Positions 37,845 to 47,771 of a stretch of DNA of 64,000 bases are shown piece by piece. Each line of letters opens with the position of its first letter. Within the stretch, counting starts at the first letter, position 1. The position numbers and the translations under genes were made by a program. The notes beneath the pieces are model-generated. The model searched no databases and had not been told where the DNA came from. It saw only the letters and a program-made list of their open reading frames with translations. This DNA is from Proteus columbae (GTDB lineage Bacteria; Pseudomonadota; Gammaproteobacteria; Enterobacterales; Enterobacteriaceae): contig NZ_CP043925.1 in the NCBI RefSeq assembly GCF_009914335.1, positions 1,612,001 through 1,676,000 on the forward strand, read 5' to 3'.

Positions 37845-38117
37845 TTGTCGCTGGCACTGGGAAAAACGCTCGCAGAAATCGAACAAATGCCTGAAAGCCA
37901 CTTGTGTGAATATGAGGCCTTTTATCGCAAACAGCCCTTTGGTTTATGGCGAGAGGATTATCGGATGGCACAAGTGGCACATCTTCTCGCGATGATAAAT
38001 CGTGATCCGAAAACGTCTCCGCCTGAATTGGTGGATTTTATGCCGATGTGGAAGAAGAAAATTACGGAAGAAGAGCTGTGGGACAACGTCACTGAGAGTG
38101 TATTAGCTAATCGATAG
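37845..38117 (+). CDS. tail assembly chaperone T part (DUF4035-like), made as G-T fusion
   Basis: Residues EIEQMPESHLCEYEAFYRKQPFGLWREDYRMAQVAHLLAMINRD are typical of the T part of siphophage chaperones. There is no good start or ribosome site: only a TTG at 37845, and the open frame reaches back past the slippery site at 37809. It is expected mainly as the C-terminal part of the G-T fusion that recruits the tape measure. Confidence 0.83.
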   Translation: MSLALGKTLAEIEQMPESHLCEYEAFYRKQPFGLWREDYRMAQVAHLLAMINRDPKTSPPELVDFMPMWKKKITEEELWDNVTESVLANR

Positions 38118-38141
38118 CCCCACATGAGTGGGGCTTAATCG

Positions 38142-38333
38142 TTAACCACCGCGAGACATTTTCTCAATTTTTTTATCCGTATTGTATTGGGAAAGGGCAT
38201 AAACCGACCAGATGGCCGCAGGGATCCATCCGATTAAGGTGATTTGGAGGATAAGGCAGAAGATGCCAGCAAATGGGCGACCAATCGTGAAAAATTGTAA
38301 CCAAGGTAGCAATAACGCCAGAATAAGTCTCAT
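38142..38333 (-). CDS. YqaE/Pmp3-family small membrane protein
   Basis: A 63-residue proteolipid: two spans in LILALLLPWLQFFTIG and FCLILQITLIGWIPAAIWSVYAL. The start at 38333 has GGAG 6 bases upstream; the longer frame lacks one. Pmp3 proteins help membrane potential under salt or cold stress. It is on the strand opposite to the tail genes, between the chaperone and tape measure, so it is cargo. Confidence 0.85.
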   Translation of the reverse strand: MRLILALLLPWLQFFTIGRPFAGIFCLILQITLIGWIPAAIWSVYALSQYNTDKKIEKMSRGG

Positions 38334-38457
38334 AAATATCTCCTCTAGTATTCGAAATTTCAGTTTATCAATAATTAAATTAATAGTGAATATAATTGAT
38401 TTATTACACATTTATGGTGTGAAAATCTTAATTCTATTCAGGTTTAGGAATTAATTT

Positions 38458-41400
38458 ATGGCGGGAGCATTAGGTAGATTAAATATTGATTTGACGCTGA
38501 ATACGGCAAATTTTACAAATGCGATCAACCGTAGCCAGCGCCAAACAGAACAATTTGGGCAAAGTATTCGCGTCAGTCTTCAAGCTATCACCGTACAACA
38601 AGAGCGAATGGTATCGCAAACCGCAAAATCCTCGGCACTCTTTACTCGTTTTGCGAGCGTCGCAGCAGGTGCATTATCTGTACGGCAAGTGATTAATTAT
38701 GCCGATGGTTGGACGGAATTACAGAATCGACTGAAATTAGTCACAGATAGCACTCAATCGCTAAACAGAGCGACCAATGATGTTTATACCATTGCCCAAA
38801 AAACCTATCAATCATTGGATGCTACAACACAAGTTTATCAACGTTTTGCAGATAATGCCGATCGGTTAGGTTTAAGTCAGCAAAAAGTGGCAGAACTCAC
38901 TGAAACCGTCTCAAAAGCCGTGGCGATTTCGGGAGCGAGTGCAACTGCAGCCCAAGCAGCATTAACCCAGTTTGGTCAAGCATTAGCCTCGGGGCAGTTA
39001 CGTGGGGAAGAGCTGAATTCAGTAATGGAGCAAACCCCTGCGTTAGCGAAAGCCATTGCCGACGGCATGGGAGTCAGTGTGGGCGAATTAAGGAAGAAAG
39101 CCCAAGACGGTGAAATGACGATTGAAAAAGTCATTCAAGCCTTAGAGCGTGTAGCCGACAGTGTGGATAAAAAATTTGCTACCAGTGTGACAACCGTTAG
39201 CCAAGGTTTTACTAATCTTCAATCGGCGATAACAAAATTTATCGGCGAAGCGAATCAAGGTACAGGTGCGACTCAGCTTTTAACAACGGGGCTTTCTGCA
39301 TTATCGAATCATTTTTCTGAAGTGATGAGAGTAACGGAAGCTTTAGCCATGACGACTATTGCAATAAAAATAGCCAAATGGACTCAAGCCACTTATGCAC
39401 AAGCCGCAGCAACGAAATTAAAAGCTCAACAAGATTTAATCGCCGCTAAAGCCACAAAAGTCAAGATGACGGCTGAATTAGAGCTAGCCCGTTTTGAAAT
39501 GCGTTCTTTACAAGCGCAACTTCAACTCGCTCAGACAGAAGCACAACGCAGTAGTATTCGAATGCGAATGAAAGCGCAGTCTTCCATTATTGTGTCAGCC
39601 ACAAATGCAGAAACATTAGCGATACAACGGTTGAATGCGGCACAAAGAGCCAGTTCTACATTAGGGCGAAGTTTTGGTGGTGCACTTGCCTTTCTTGGTG
39701 GGCCTCTTGGGATTGCGACAGGATTATTGACCGCGGGGGCAATGGCTTACTATGAGTGGCAACAACAAGCAGAACAATCAAGACAAAAGACTCTTGAGTA
39801 TGCAGAGTCATTAGACGTTGCAACGGAGTCATTAAACAAATTAAGTGATGCAGAGCGTCAAGCTTCAATCGGAAAACTGGCTGAAGGTTTAGATGCACAA
39901 ATTGAGAAAATAGAAGAGCTAAAGAGAAAGCAAGAGGACTTAAAAAAATCATCGGATTTGGGTGGGGCAAATAAAGGTATCTCTTTTTATTATACAGGAG
40001 ATTATGAGTCATTTTCAGCGGAAGTAGTTAAAGCTAGAAAAGATGAACTCCAAGTAACAGCTGATCTTGAAACAAAGAATAGAGAATTAGAAGTTACACG
40101 TAAAAAAATGGCATTATTGCTTGATGCTGAAATTCAAAAAAATGGGATGGTCTCTAATGCCTATGCGCTTTATGCCAGCCGTATTTACGATGCTTCCGTA
40201 AAATCTGATGAATTGATTGGTAAACTCCATCTACAAGGTTCTGCTTTTGATAATTTAGCACAATCCATTCGTTCAGCTACCCAAGAGCAACAGCAGTTTT
40301 CGGCAAAATCGTTAATTGTTGTTTCTGATGATGCACAAAAATCAATCGATGCTTCTCTTCGTACTATTGAAAAATCTAAAGCAGAAGGTAAGGCTTTAGC
40401 CAAACTCAATGCAGAAGATGTATTGGCGAGTAGAAAAATTACACCGGACATGATGGGGTATGACAAAGCGTTGCAAGCTGAAATTGAAGCCCAACTTGCT
40501 TTACAGTCTAAAAAAATTAAGCCACCCAAAACACCAAAATCAACCATTGATTACGCCAAGCAGTACACCAAAATCTTGACGGAATTGGAGGAAAAACAAG
40601 CCTCATTGATTGCGGATGGGCAAAGCATTCAGCTGTACGGCACTACCTCTTCCTTTAATGAATACACATCCGCATTAGCCGATATCAAACAGAATAAAGA
40701 CAAGTTTGATGCCATCTTAAAAATCGATTCTAAAGCCATTGAGACGATTAAAGAAAAGGCGAAAGCCATTGATGATCTGGCGCGTGCCAATTCGGTTGCG
40801 CAATTTGCTTATGATCGCAGTAAAGAAATTGAGCAGATGCAATTTGAAACTTCCTTGATAGGAAAATCACGCGCAGAGCAAGAAAAGCTCAATGCCCTTC
40901 GTCAGATTGATGTGTTGTATCAGCAAGCCAGTGTGGATTTAGGTGAGAAAGAGCTGGCGAACTTACAACGCAATGTCGAACTCACTAAACAGCAGATTGA
41001 GGAAGAGCTTAGGAAACGAGAGGCCATGAAAGGTGATCCGATGGCGGGATTAAAACAAGGCTTATCGGATTTCAGTGAGTCAGCCATGGATGTGATGGAG
41101 AACGTCAGAAACGTCACTACCAATGCCCTTAATAATATGTCTGATGCATTAGCCGATTTTGCTTTAACGGGCAAAGGAAGCTTTAAAGATTTTGCCAATG
41201 CGGTGATTTCCGATATCACTCGAATGGTGATGAAAATGCTGATTTTCAAAGCCATTGAAGCAGGCGGGCAGGCAATGGGCTTTGATATGGGATGGATGAG
41301 CAAAGGGCATGCTTACGGTGGTTATACGGGGCATGGCGGAAAATTCGAACCTAAAGGGATTGTACATGGTGGTGAGTTTGTTTTTACCAAAGAAGCGACG

Positions 41401-41709
41401 GCTAAATTGGGTGTCGGCAATCTCTATCGCTTAATGCATGCGGCGCAAGGTTATGCTTCAGGTGGCTTTGTGGGGGCGGTCGCAGGGCGAATACCCGTTA
41501 CACCACAACCGACGTTAGCCCGTGCAGGTGGTGTACAAATGACCGTCGTTAATCATATTACGGTGACGGGAAATGGTGACGCTGTACTTGCGCAGGCAAT
41601 GAAAGAAGCCGCACAACAAGGGACAGAAGCTGGTGCACAGAAAGCTCACGCGATGATGTTACAAGACTTTCAAAGTAATGGCGCAGCACGTAGAACATTA
41701 GGAGTTTAA
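38458..41709 (+). CDS. tail tape measure protein
   Basis: A 1083-residue protein that sets tail length. N-terminal TMP domain (LRGEELNSVMEQTPALAKAIADGMGVSVGELR, about 180-215), long coiled coils (about 290-400 and 700-880), a hydrophobic patch (FLGGPLGIATGLLTAGAMAYY, about 410-430), and a lambda-like C-terminus (FALTGKGSFKDFANAVISDITRM... GGEFVFTKEAT). Confidence 0.95.
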   Translation: MAGALGRLNIDLTLNTANFTNAINRSQRQTEQFGQSIRVSLQAITVQQERMVSQTAKSSALFTRFASVAAGALSVRQVINYADGWTELQNRLKLVTDSTQSLNRATNDVYTIAQKTYQSLDATTQVYQRFADNADRLGLSQQKVAELTETVSKAVAISGASATAAQAALTQFGQALASGQLRGEELNSVMEQTPALAKAIADGMGVSVGELRKKAQDGEMTIEKVIQALERVADSVDKKFATSVTTVSQGFTNLQSAITKFIGEANQGTGATQLLTTGLSALSNHFSEVMRVTEALAMTTIAIKIAKWTQATYAQAAATKLKAQQDLIAAKATKVKMTAELELARFEMRSLQAQLQLAQTEAQRSSIRMRMKAQSSIIVSATNAETLAIQRLNAAQRASSTLGRSFGGALAFLGGPLGIATGLLTAGAMAYYEWQQQAEQSRQKTLEYAESLDVATESLNKLSDAERQASIGKLAEGLDAQIEKIEELKRKQEDLKKSSDLGGANKGISFYYTGDYESFSAEVVKARKDELQVTADLETKNRELEVTRKKMALLLDAEIQKNGMVSNAYALYASRIYDASVKSDELIGKLHLQGSAFDNLAQSIRSATQEQQQFSAKSLIVVSDDAQKSIDASLRTIEKSKAEGKALAKLNAEDVLASRKITPDMMGYDKALQAEIEAQLALQSKKIKPPKTPKSTIDYAKQYTKILTELEEKQASLIADGQSIQLYGTTSSFNEYTSALADIKQNKDKFDAILKIDSKAIETIKEKAKAIDDLARANSVAQFAYDRSKEIEQMQFETSLIGKSRAEQEKLNALRQIDVLYQQASVDLGEKELANLQRNVELTKQQIEEELRKREAMKGDPMAGLKQGLSDFSESAMDVMENVRNVTTNALNNMSDALADFALTGKGSFKDFANAVISDITRMVMKMLIFKAIEAGGQAMGFDMGWMSKGHAYGGYTGHGGKFEPKGIVHGGEFVFTKEATAKLGVGNLYRLMHAAQGYASGGFVGAVAGRIPVTPQPTLARAGGVQMTVVNHITVTGNGDAVLAQAMKEAAQQGTEAGAQKAHAMMLQDFQSNGAARRTLGV

Positions 41710-42306
41710 ATGTCTATTCTTGAATGGCCAAAAGCGGTGATCCCCACACAGGAAAACTGGCAATTATTGAGTAACAGCAAAACCTTTACCTCGCCATTTA
41801 ATGGAAGTAGTCAAACGGTACGCTTTCCGGGGAGTCGTTGGCGTTGTGAGCTGACATTCAATAATTTAAATGAAGAGAAATCGCGCCAGTTAGAAGCGCT
41901 GGTGGCTTCATTGGATGGCATGTCGGGGCGAGTCAAAATAGCCAGTTGGATAAGAAAAGGGCGTTATGGGTATGGTTCGCCTCGTGTTGCAATACCAAGC
42001 CAATTAGGTCATCGACTAGAAACAAAGGACTGGAAGCGCAATATGCGCGTGTTACAACAAGGGGATCGCTTAACTGTGGGCAATGAACTCAAAATGGTGG
42101 TGGCGGATGTGGTCAGTGATAATCAGGGGTATGCAAGTATCCCTATTTCACCGATGTTAAGAATGTCTCCTACCGTTAATGAAATACTCGAGGTTGAGCG
42201 ACCTTTTGGGATTTTTCGGCTCGTTGATAATGAACAGGGTAAATTTCAGCATCGTCGCTTGGGGTATACCAATATCACGTTATCTTTTGAGGAGGTGTTG
42301 TACTAA
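41710..42306 (+). CDS. minor tail protein (distal tail-like)
   Basis: A 198-residue beta-rich protein (SPFNGSSQTVRFPGSRWRCELTFNNL, LSFEEVLY at the end) starting at once after the tape measure. Position and pattern fit a distal tail or tail-tip hub protein; the family was not pinned. Confidence 0.7.
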   Translation: MSILEWPKAVIPTQENWQLLSNSKTFTSPFNGSSQTVRFPGSRWRCELTFNNLNEEKSRQLEALVASLDGMSGRVKIASWIRKGRYGYGSPRVAIPSQLGHRLETKDWKRNMRVLQQGDRLTVGNELKMVVADVVSDNQGYASIPISPMLRMSPTVNEILEVERPFGIFRLVDNEQGKFQHRRLGYTNITLSFEEVLY

Positions 42307-42887
42307 TGCAATATCATCCATTTTCTGATGCCATGGTCAACGCGATTAATGGGGGGGCTTATATCATTTTAGCCGCCAGACTCGATTTGAAATCAGGCGT
42401 CACCTGTGCGCATACCGGTGTTGGGCAACTGATTATTGCGGGGGAAACCTATTTAGGTGTAGGAAGTTTAGGTGAAATCAGTCAGCTAAAAGAAAATAAG
42501 ACAACCAGTCCTCCACAATTACAGCTTAAATTAGCCGGTTTTGATAAATCGCTGGTGGGAATGGTGATGAATGAGCAAAGTCGAGGACGCGAAGTGCGAT
42601 TGATGATGGTCGCCATCGGCGAAGAGGGGAACCCGCTTCTTGCTGAAGTCTTATTTGTTGGACAAATCACATCTATCAATGTGGTATCTGGCGAAGAAAA
42701 TGCCGTATGTGTTAATGTTTCTAATCGATTCGAACGATGGTCAATCGGGTTACCCGATAGATTCACCGATGAGTCGTGGTCATCTCGACGGCAAGGTGAT
42801 CGTATCTTTCGTTATGTTGCTCAAATGGCTGAACGGGCTATTTATTGGGGCAGCAAGAAAGATGCACCTGCATTTATTTATAAATAG
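42306..42887 (+). CDS. minor tail protein
   Basis: A 193-residue protein overlapping the previous stop by one base. Contains LYLGVGSLGEI-like and FDKSLVGMVMNEQSRGREVRL patterns and a C-terminal WSSRRQGDRIFRYVAQM common in tail-tip proteins before an NlpC-type gene. Exact role unknown. Confidence 0.7.
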   Translation: MQYHPFSDAMVNAINGGAYIILAARLDLKSGVTCAHTGVGQLIIAGETYLGVGSLGEISQLKENKTTSPPQLQLKLAGFDKSLVGMVMNEQSRGREVRLMMVAIGEEGNPLLAEVLFVGQITSINVVSGEENAVCVNVSNRFERWSIGLPDRFTDESWSSRRQGDRIFRYVAQMAERAIYWGSKKDAPAFIYK

Positions 42888-42919
42888 TTATTTTTAAGAA
42901 AACGGGGACAACTGAAACG

Positions 42920-43231
42920 ATGAATAAATTAGTTTTAACTTTTTTTGTATTCTCTTATTCCACCTTTTTTTTACAACCATCTTATGCAGAGGATAATTTT
43001 GATTTCGCCAACACAGCTAAATTGGTATGTGAATATGGGGAAAACCAAAAAAGAAAAAGTGTTTGCAAGGATATGGTAAACCAATCGATAGTAGCAGCGG
43101 TTGAAATTGGTAGAGCAAGTGCTTTCTGCGAAATAGCAAAAAATAATGGTGAAAAAATTAATAATAACTTAAAAGTAGAGTGTGAAAGAAAAATGAAAAT
43201 GGTTGAAGAAATCCGTAATCTTGAAAATTAA
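42920..43231 (+). CDS. secreted cargo protein within tail module, unknown
   Basis: A 103-residue protein with a signal peptide (MNKLVLTFFVFSYSTFFLQPSYA, cut after YA) and four Cys in the mature part. It is far more AT-rich than the tail genes around it and has its own terminator, so looks inserted. A periplasmic role is likely; no family recognised. Confidence 0.65.
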   Translation: MNKLVLTFFVFSYSTFFLQPSYAEDNFDFANTAKLVCEYGENQKRKSVCKDMVNQSIVAAVEIGRASAFCEIAKNNGEKINNNLKVECERKMKMVEEIRNLEN

Positions 43232-43289
43232 TTTAATGTTTAAATAAACTATACATGGAATAAATTTAAACCATTATAACTTAATTCTC

Positions 43290-43312
43290 GACCCTCTTTA
43301 GAGGGTCTTTTG
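43290..43312 (+). terminator. terminator of the secreted cargo gene
   Basis: GACCCTCT-TT-AGAGGGTC followed by TTTTGTTTT. Confidence 0.82.
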
Positions 43313-43328
43313 TTTTCTAAGGGTCTTA

Positions 43329-43727
43329 ATGAAACAACAAAACTGGACACTCCAGTTACCAGAAACCATAAGGGCGGCGATGAGTCGCCCTTTTTCATGG
43401 GGTGAATTTGATTGTTGTATTTTTGCCTCTGAATGTATTTACGCACAATGCGGTTTCTCGCCAATAAAGCCTTATCTCAATCACTATAAAACCAAAGCCG
43501 AAGCCTTCAACCTGATCAAATCTAAATTTGGCACATTAGAGAAAGCCGTTTCACGCTATTTCAAATCCATTGAGATTGAGCGTGTTCAGCGTGGTGACCT
43601 CGTACTGTTCAAAGGTAAGGACGGTGACAGTTTAGCGGTGGTCTGGGCGAGGCATTATTGGGGCGTAACCCCACAAGGCGTGAAGCCGGTGCAGATTAAC
43701 CCAATCAAAGCGTGGAGAGTGGAATAA
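43329..43727 (+). CDS. tail-tip NlpC/P60-like protein (DUF6950-like)
   Basis: A 132-residue protein; FSWGEFDCCIFASECIYAQ gives the Cys of a papain-like fold and VQRGDLVLFKG the following strand. Similar genes precede the host-specificity gene in lambdoid tails and help cross the peptidoglycan or assemble the tip. Overlaps the next ATG (ATAATG). Confidence 0.75.
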   Translation: MKQQNWTLQLPETIRAAMSRPFSWGEFDCCIFASECIYAQCGFSPIKPYLNHYKTKAEAFNLIKSKFGTLEKAVSRYFKSIEIERVQRGDLVLFKGKDGDSLAVVWARHYWGVTPQGVKPVQINPIKAWRVE

Positions 43728-46700
43728 TGGGTGGGAGTGGTGGATTAATTTCAAAAGTCGTGGGTGCTGGCTTAATGATTGCGGGGCTATTTACTGGAGG
43801 CGTCACCTCTGCGATGGGCATGGCGCTGATGGCGGCAGGCGTCGCGGTGCAAGTCGCGGGTTCGCTTATCTTTAAGCCAAAACTGCCTTCCATGAATTAT
43901 CGAGATACGGGTGAACGCAAACAGATGTTACGTTCATCGTCTGCGCCTGAAACCGTAATTGTCGGAAAAACAGTGATATCGGGTTTGCTTTTCTTCGCCG
44001 AAGAAGAAGCGGGGGAACAAGATGAAAACGAAAAAATCACACTGGCATTAGCACTTGCTGGACACCCCATAGAGAAAATTGGGAAGATCTGGTTGGGTGA
44101 TGATCTCATTGAGACGTTTGGTGATAAAGCCTCATGGGAATTACATAACGATAGGGAAAATGTCGATCCCTTTATGTTTAAAAATTGCCCGTCATGGAAA
44201 GAGGATATGATAGGTCGAGGTCTGGCGTGGTTACGTGTGACACTAACGTTTGACCAAGAAAAATTCCCTTATGGATTACCCAATGTGAAATGTGAAGTTT
44301 GGGGAAAACATCTGTTTGATCCTCGCACAGGGCAAACTGTGTGGAGTAACAATGGTGCCTTAGTGATTTTGGATTATTACCGCCATTATTTAAAAGTACC
44401 TGATACAGATATTGATTTTGACAGCTTTAAACAGGCAGCCGATTTATGTGATGAAAAAGTGAGTCTGCCAGAAGGTGGATTTGAGTCGCGATATACCCTT
44501 AATGGTGCCTATGACTTAAATGAAAGTCCATCCAGTGTCTTGGAAGCGATGCACAAATGTATTAACGCGGAACCGACATTCACCGCAGGAAAACACGGTA
44601 TTCAAATCGGCGCTTATTATGGGCCGGCAATAAAAACCATTACCGAATCACAATTGATTGGCACTGTCACATGTACCCCTGAAACAGGTTTAAAAGACGC
44701 GACCAATGCGGTGTATGGCACATTTATTGATGCCGAACAGTTGTACACAAAAACCGATTTCACGCCTGTGATTGTGGACGAATGGGTGAAAGAGGATGGC
44801 TTAGAAATTCGAGAGAATATCGACTATCGTTTTGTCACCAGCCCTTATCAAGCCCAACGATTAGCTCGCCAATATCTTCGTAAAAAGAAAGCAGGAAGAC
44901 GAGTTCAATTGACCATGAACTTAGACGGCTATTCTTATCGTCCTGGTGAAGTTGTGCTTTTAGAATTACCTTCTTTGGGGATTAGTGGGCTGGAATTTCG
45001 TATTGCCGAATGGTCATTTCATGCATTAGACGGTGTGGCTTTAACGTTGGAAGAGGATGGTGCCTATTTATATGAAGATGTGGTTGGCAAACCGTTTGAG
45101 CGTCCGCCATTTGTGAGTTTACCCGCTGGTGGTGTTGCTTCACCGATTAATCTTACCTTTGTTCCACTTGCAGTCAGTGACATCGTGCAAGGTACGCTTT
45201 CTTGGCAGAATGTGGCTTCTGATGTGCGTTATAACACTGTCACTATTCTTCAAAAAGGCAATGTTATTCAATCTATTCAGGTACCGGCTGAGCGTGTTGA
45301 TATTAACGGATTAGCGCGAGGGACTTATCGTGTTGAAGTCAGAGCAACAAACGTTGCTGGTGCGATGTCGGCACCTGCTATTAGTGATTTTGCCATTCAA
45401 GCACCACCGCCTCCGGAGCATATTGATGTTACCTCTGGCTTATTTAATCTGACCGTTGCACCGAAACAAGGCGATAGCGCTGTCTTTGGTTATACCTTTG
45501 AGTTTTGGTTTAGTGAGGAAAAACTTGCTGATCTTTCTGAAAATGAAGTGATCACCAAAACAAACAAAGTTGGCCAAGGGAATTTCTGGACGCAAGAGAA
45601 TTTACAAGCAGGGCATACGTATTATTTTTATGTTCGAACAATCAACAGCTATGGTAAATCACCTTTTGTGGAAGCTTCGGGGACTTGCTCTTCTCAAACG
45701 GATTTAATTCTTGAGGAATTAGCGGGGCAAATTAGCCGAGACCAATTAGCGCAAGACCTATTGGGTGAGATCAACAGCAAGGCTAACCAACTCGATATTA
45801 CTGAATTACATGAGTTGATGAGGATAAATCATGACAAGATTTTATCTGAGTTGATGAGGCATGGAGCAACGATTGAAGAAAGTGAAAAAAAACTGGAGGA
45901 GGCAGGAAAATTACTGGCTGAGCGGATAAATCAAGTTGCAACGGCAACAGAAGCACAGGCTGCCGCAATTAAACAAGAGCAACAAGCACGTATTGAGGCT
46001 GATAAAACTGAAGCACAACAACGCCAATTCTTAGCCACACAACTTCGTGGTGATTATACTGGCAATGATTTATCGAAAGTCACCGCAGGACTTATCTCCG
46101 CTGAGAAGCAAGCGCGTGTTACAGGCGACCAAGCGGAAGCCAAAGCCAGACAGTCATTGGAAACACGGATGAATGGGAATGTTTCCGCGATTAATAAATC
46201 ACTAGAAACCCTCACCTCGAAACAGCAAGCACAAACGCAAGAGATTTCAACGCTCAATTCAAATTTGAAAGGGAAAGCTGATAGTAGTGCGGTAAATACG
46301 TTAAGTACTCGAGTGTCGAATATTGATGGCAAAGTGACGTCTGCAACCTCTCAGGTACAAACGTTATCTAGCAAATTAGATAAAGTGAAAGCCGATTTAA
46401 TGGAGTCTGTGGTGGTGGATTTAGATTTATCTAAACTCAATGAAAACACCTATTATCCGGTTATTTTGCTTTTAGTGACCTCTCGTCGTTATACCTTTAA
46501 GGTCTTTAGAACCTTAGGACAATATTCAGACAATAAACCTAGCTATGCGACGCACAGCACCAAAGGCTTTGCCATGATTGTGGAATGGCAAGTGAGTGCA
46601 TCAGGATGGGGAACCCAGTCTGAAAACCGTATCATTGATAACTTTGATTGGCGATGGACAAATCAATCCCCTGTGATGGGACCAGCTCAATTAATAAATG

Positions 46701-47485
46701 GTTCTGTGGAATATATCTATTTGCGAGGAGGCGCTAAATACCAACTCACTAAGCATAAAAGTGTTAACCATCAAATTATCACCAGCACTTATACCAACAA
46801 CAAGCAATCGGTGGCCCCAAAGGGGTTTTTGGCGAATGACGTACCTAAGTCGAGCGAACAGAAAGCCAATGCAACGGCGAATGCGGTAAGCCAACTTGAA
46901 ACTAAAGTGACCGAGGTTTCAGGTAAGGTGACCTCTACCGCCCAGCAAGTCACTCGCTTAGAAAGCCAAGTGGGTACAAGTTCAGCTAAAATCGAACAAA
47001 CTTCGAAAGTGGTCACAGACATAAATGGCAAAATTTCGGCATCATGGACAATGAAAGTCCAGCAGGATAGCAAAGGGAATAAAGTCATTACTGGCATTGG
47101 CTTAGGGGTTAATGCGCAAGGAAATAGCCAATTTCTGGTTAATGCCCAAAACTTTGCAGTGATATCGTCATTAAACGGCAAAGTGGTGACGCCCTTTGTG
47201 ATCCAAAATGGACAAGCTTTTTTCAATGATGCGTTATTTAGTAAGGCAACCATTGATAAATTATCAGTGGGTAAAAAAATCACATCCACTAATTATTTAG
47301 CGGGTAAGAAAGGATTTAATATTGATGCCACAACAGGGAATGTGGAATTAAATGATGCGGTATTTCGTGGACGGTTAGATATTAATTCAGGCAGTACGAA
47401 AGGGCGGTTAGTGATCACCAATAATACGATTTATGTTTATGATGAAAATAATAAGTTGGTTGTTAAATTGGGCTACTTGGGTTAG
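43727..47485 (+). CDS. tail tip/host specificity protein (gpJ-like)
   Basis: A 1252-residue protein. A Gly/Ala-rich hydrophobic N-terminus (GLMIAGLFTGGVTSAMGMALMAAGV), the TipJ core (about 60-440), fibronectin-like domains (about 480-660), coiled coil (about 690-900, many Gln/Ala) and a C-terminal part (VTSTAQQVTRLESQVGTSSAKIEQ...) like DUF1983 tails. It contacts the host receptor. ATG at 43727 is chosen for its overlap with the previous stop. Confidence 0.9.
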   Translation: MGGSGGLISKVVGAGLMIAGLFTGGVTSAMGMALMAAGVAVQVAGSLIFKPKLPSMNYRDTGERKQMLRSSSAPETVIVGKTVISGLLFFAEEEAGEQDENEKITLALALAGHPIEKIGKIWLGDDLIETFGDKASWELHNDRENVDPFMFKNCPSWKEDMIGRGLAWLRVTLTFDQEKFPYGLPNVKCEVWGKHLFDPRTGQTVWSNNGALVILDYYRHYLKVPDTDIDFDSFKQAADLCDEKVSLPEGGFESRYTLNGAYDLNESPSSVLEAMHKCINAEPTFTAGKHGIQIGAYYGPAIKTITESQLIGTVTCTPETGLKDATNAVYGTFIDAEQLYTKTDFTPVIVDEWVKEDGLEIRENIDYRFVTSPYQAQRLARQYLRKKKAGRRVQLTMNLDGYSYRPGEVVLLELPSLGISGLEFRIAEWSFHALDGVALTLEEDGAYLYEDVVGKPFERPPFVSLPAGGVASPINLTFVPLAVSDIVQGTLSWQNVASDVRYNTVTILQKGNVIQSIQVPAERVDINGLARGTYRVEVRATNVAGAMSAPAISDFAIQAPPPPEHIDVTSGLFNLTVAPKQGDSAVFGYTFEFWFSEEKLADLSENEVITKTNKVGQGNFWTQENLQAGHTYYFYVRTINSYGKSPFVEASGTCSSQTDLILEELAGQISRDQLAQDLLGEINSKANQLDITELHELMRINHDKILSELMRHGATIEESEKKLEEAGKLLAERINQVATATEAQAAAIKQEQQARIEADKTEAQQRQFLATQLRGDYTGNDLSKVTAGLISAEKQARVTGDQAEAKARQSLETRMNGNVSAINKSLETLTSKQQAQTQEISTLNSNLKGKADSSAVNTLSTRVSNIDGKVTSATSQVQTLSSKLDKVKADLMESVVVDLDLSKLNENTYYPVILLLVTSRRYTFKVFRTLGQYSDNKPSYATHSTKGFAMIVEWQVSASGWGTQSENRIIDNFDWRWTNQSPVMGPAQLINGSVEYIYLRGGAKYQLTKHKSVNHQIITSTYTNNKQSVAPKGFLANDVPKSSEQKANATANAVSQLETKVTEVSGKVTSTAQQVTRLESQVGTSSAKIEQTSKVVTDINGKISASWTMKVQQDSKGNKVITGIGLGVNAQGNSQFLVNAQNFAVISSLNGKVVTPFVIQNGQAFFNDALFSKATIDKLSVGKKITSTNYLAGKKGFNIDATTGNVELNDAVFRGRLDINSGSTKGRLVITNNTIYVYDENNKLVVKLGYLG

Positions 47486-47516
47486 TCGAATTCTTTTTCA
47501 TAAAAAGGTTAATAAA

Positions 47517-47771
47517 ATGCCATGGGGATTAACAATTTATAATGATAAAGGGGCGGTGGAAAACATCACCAGTTCATCATTTGTGCTCGACTTTATTAAA
47601 ATTACAGGAGATGGAAGCAAACAATACACTGTTCCTAGTGGGTTAACATTGTATGCGACAGCAATTGGACGGCACAGTATTCGAACTTCTGTTTCAGGCA
47701 ATACCGTCTATTGGAAATCCAATATAACCTCGCCATCGATGGATGGCATTATTATTGTGGGGTTAAAATAA
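47517..47771 (+). CDS. tail-associated protein, unknown
   Basis: An 84-residue protein from ATG 47517 (MPWGLTIYNDKGAVENITSSS...), beta-rich. It resembles the N-terminus of the next protein (xxGLxxxN/FxxK), so both may be tail-tip accessories. The longer frame back into gpJ is a shadow. Confidence 0.65.
   Translation: MPWGLTIYNDKGAVENITSSSFVLDFIKITGDGSKQYTVPSGLTLYATAIGRHSIRTSVSGNTVYWKSNITSPSMDGIIIVGLK

Noticed and set aside
39656..41303. Minus-strand ORFs of 118-127 residues inside the tape measure gene
   Set aside because: Antisense shadows of repetitive coiled-coil coding sequence.
46789..47289. 166-residue minus-strand ORF
   Set aside because: Antisense shadow of the tail tip gene; no start context.
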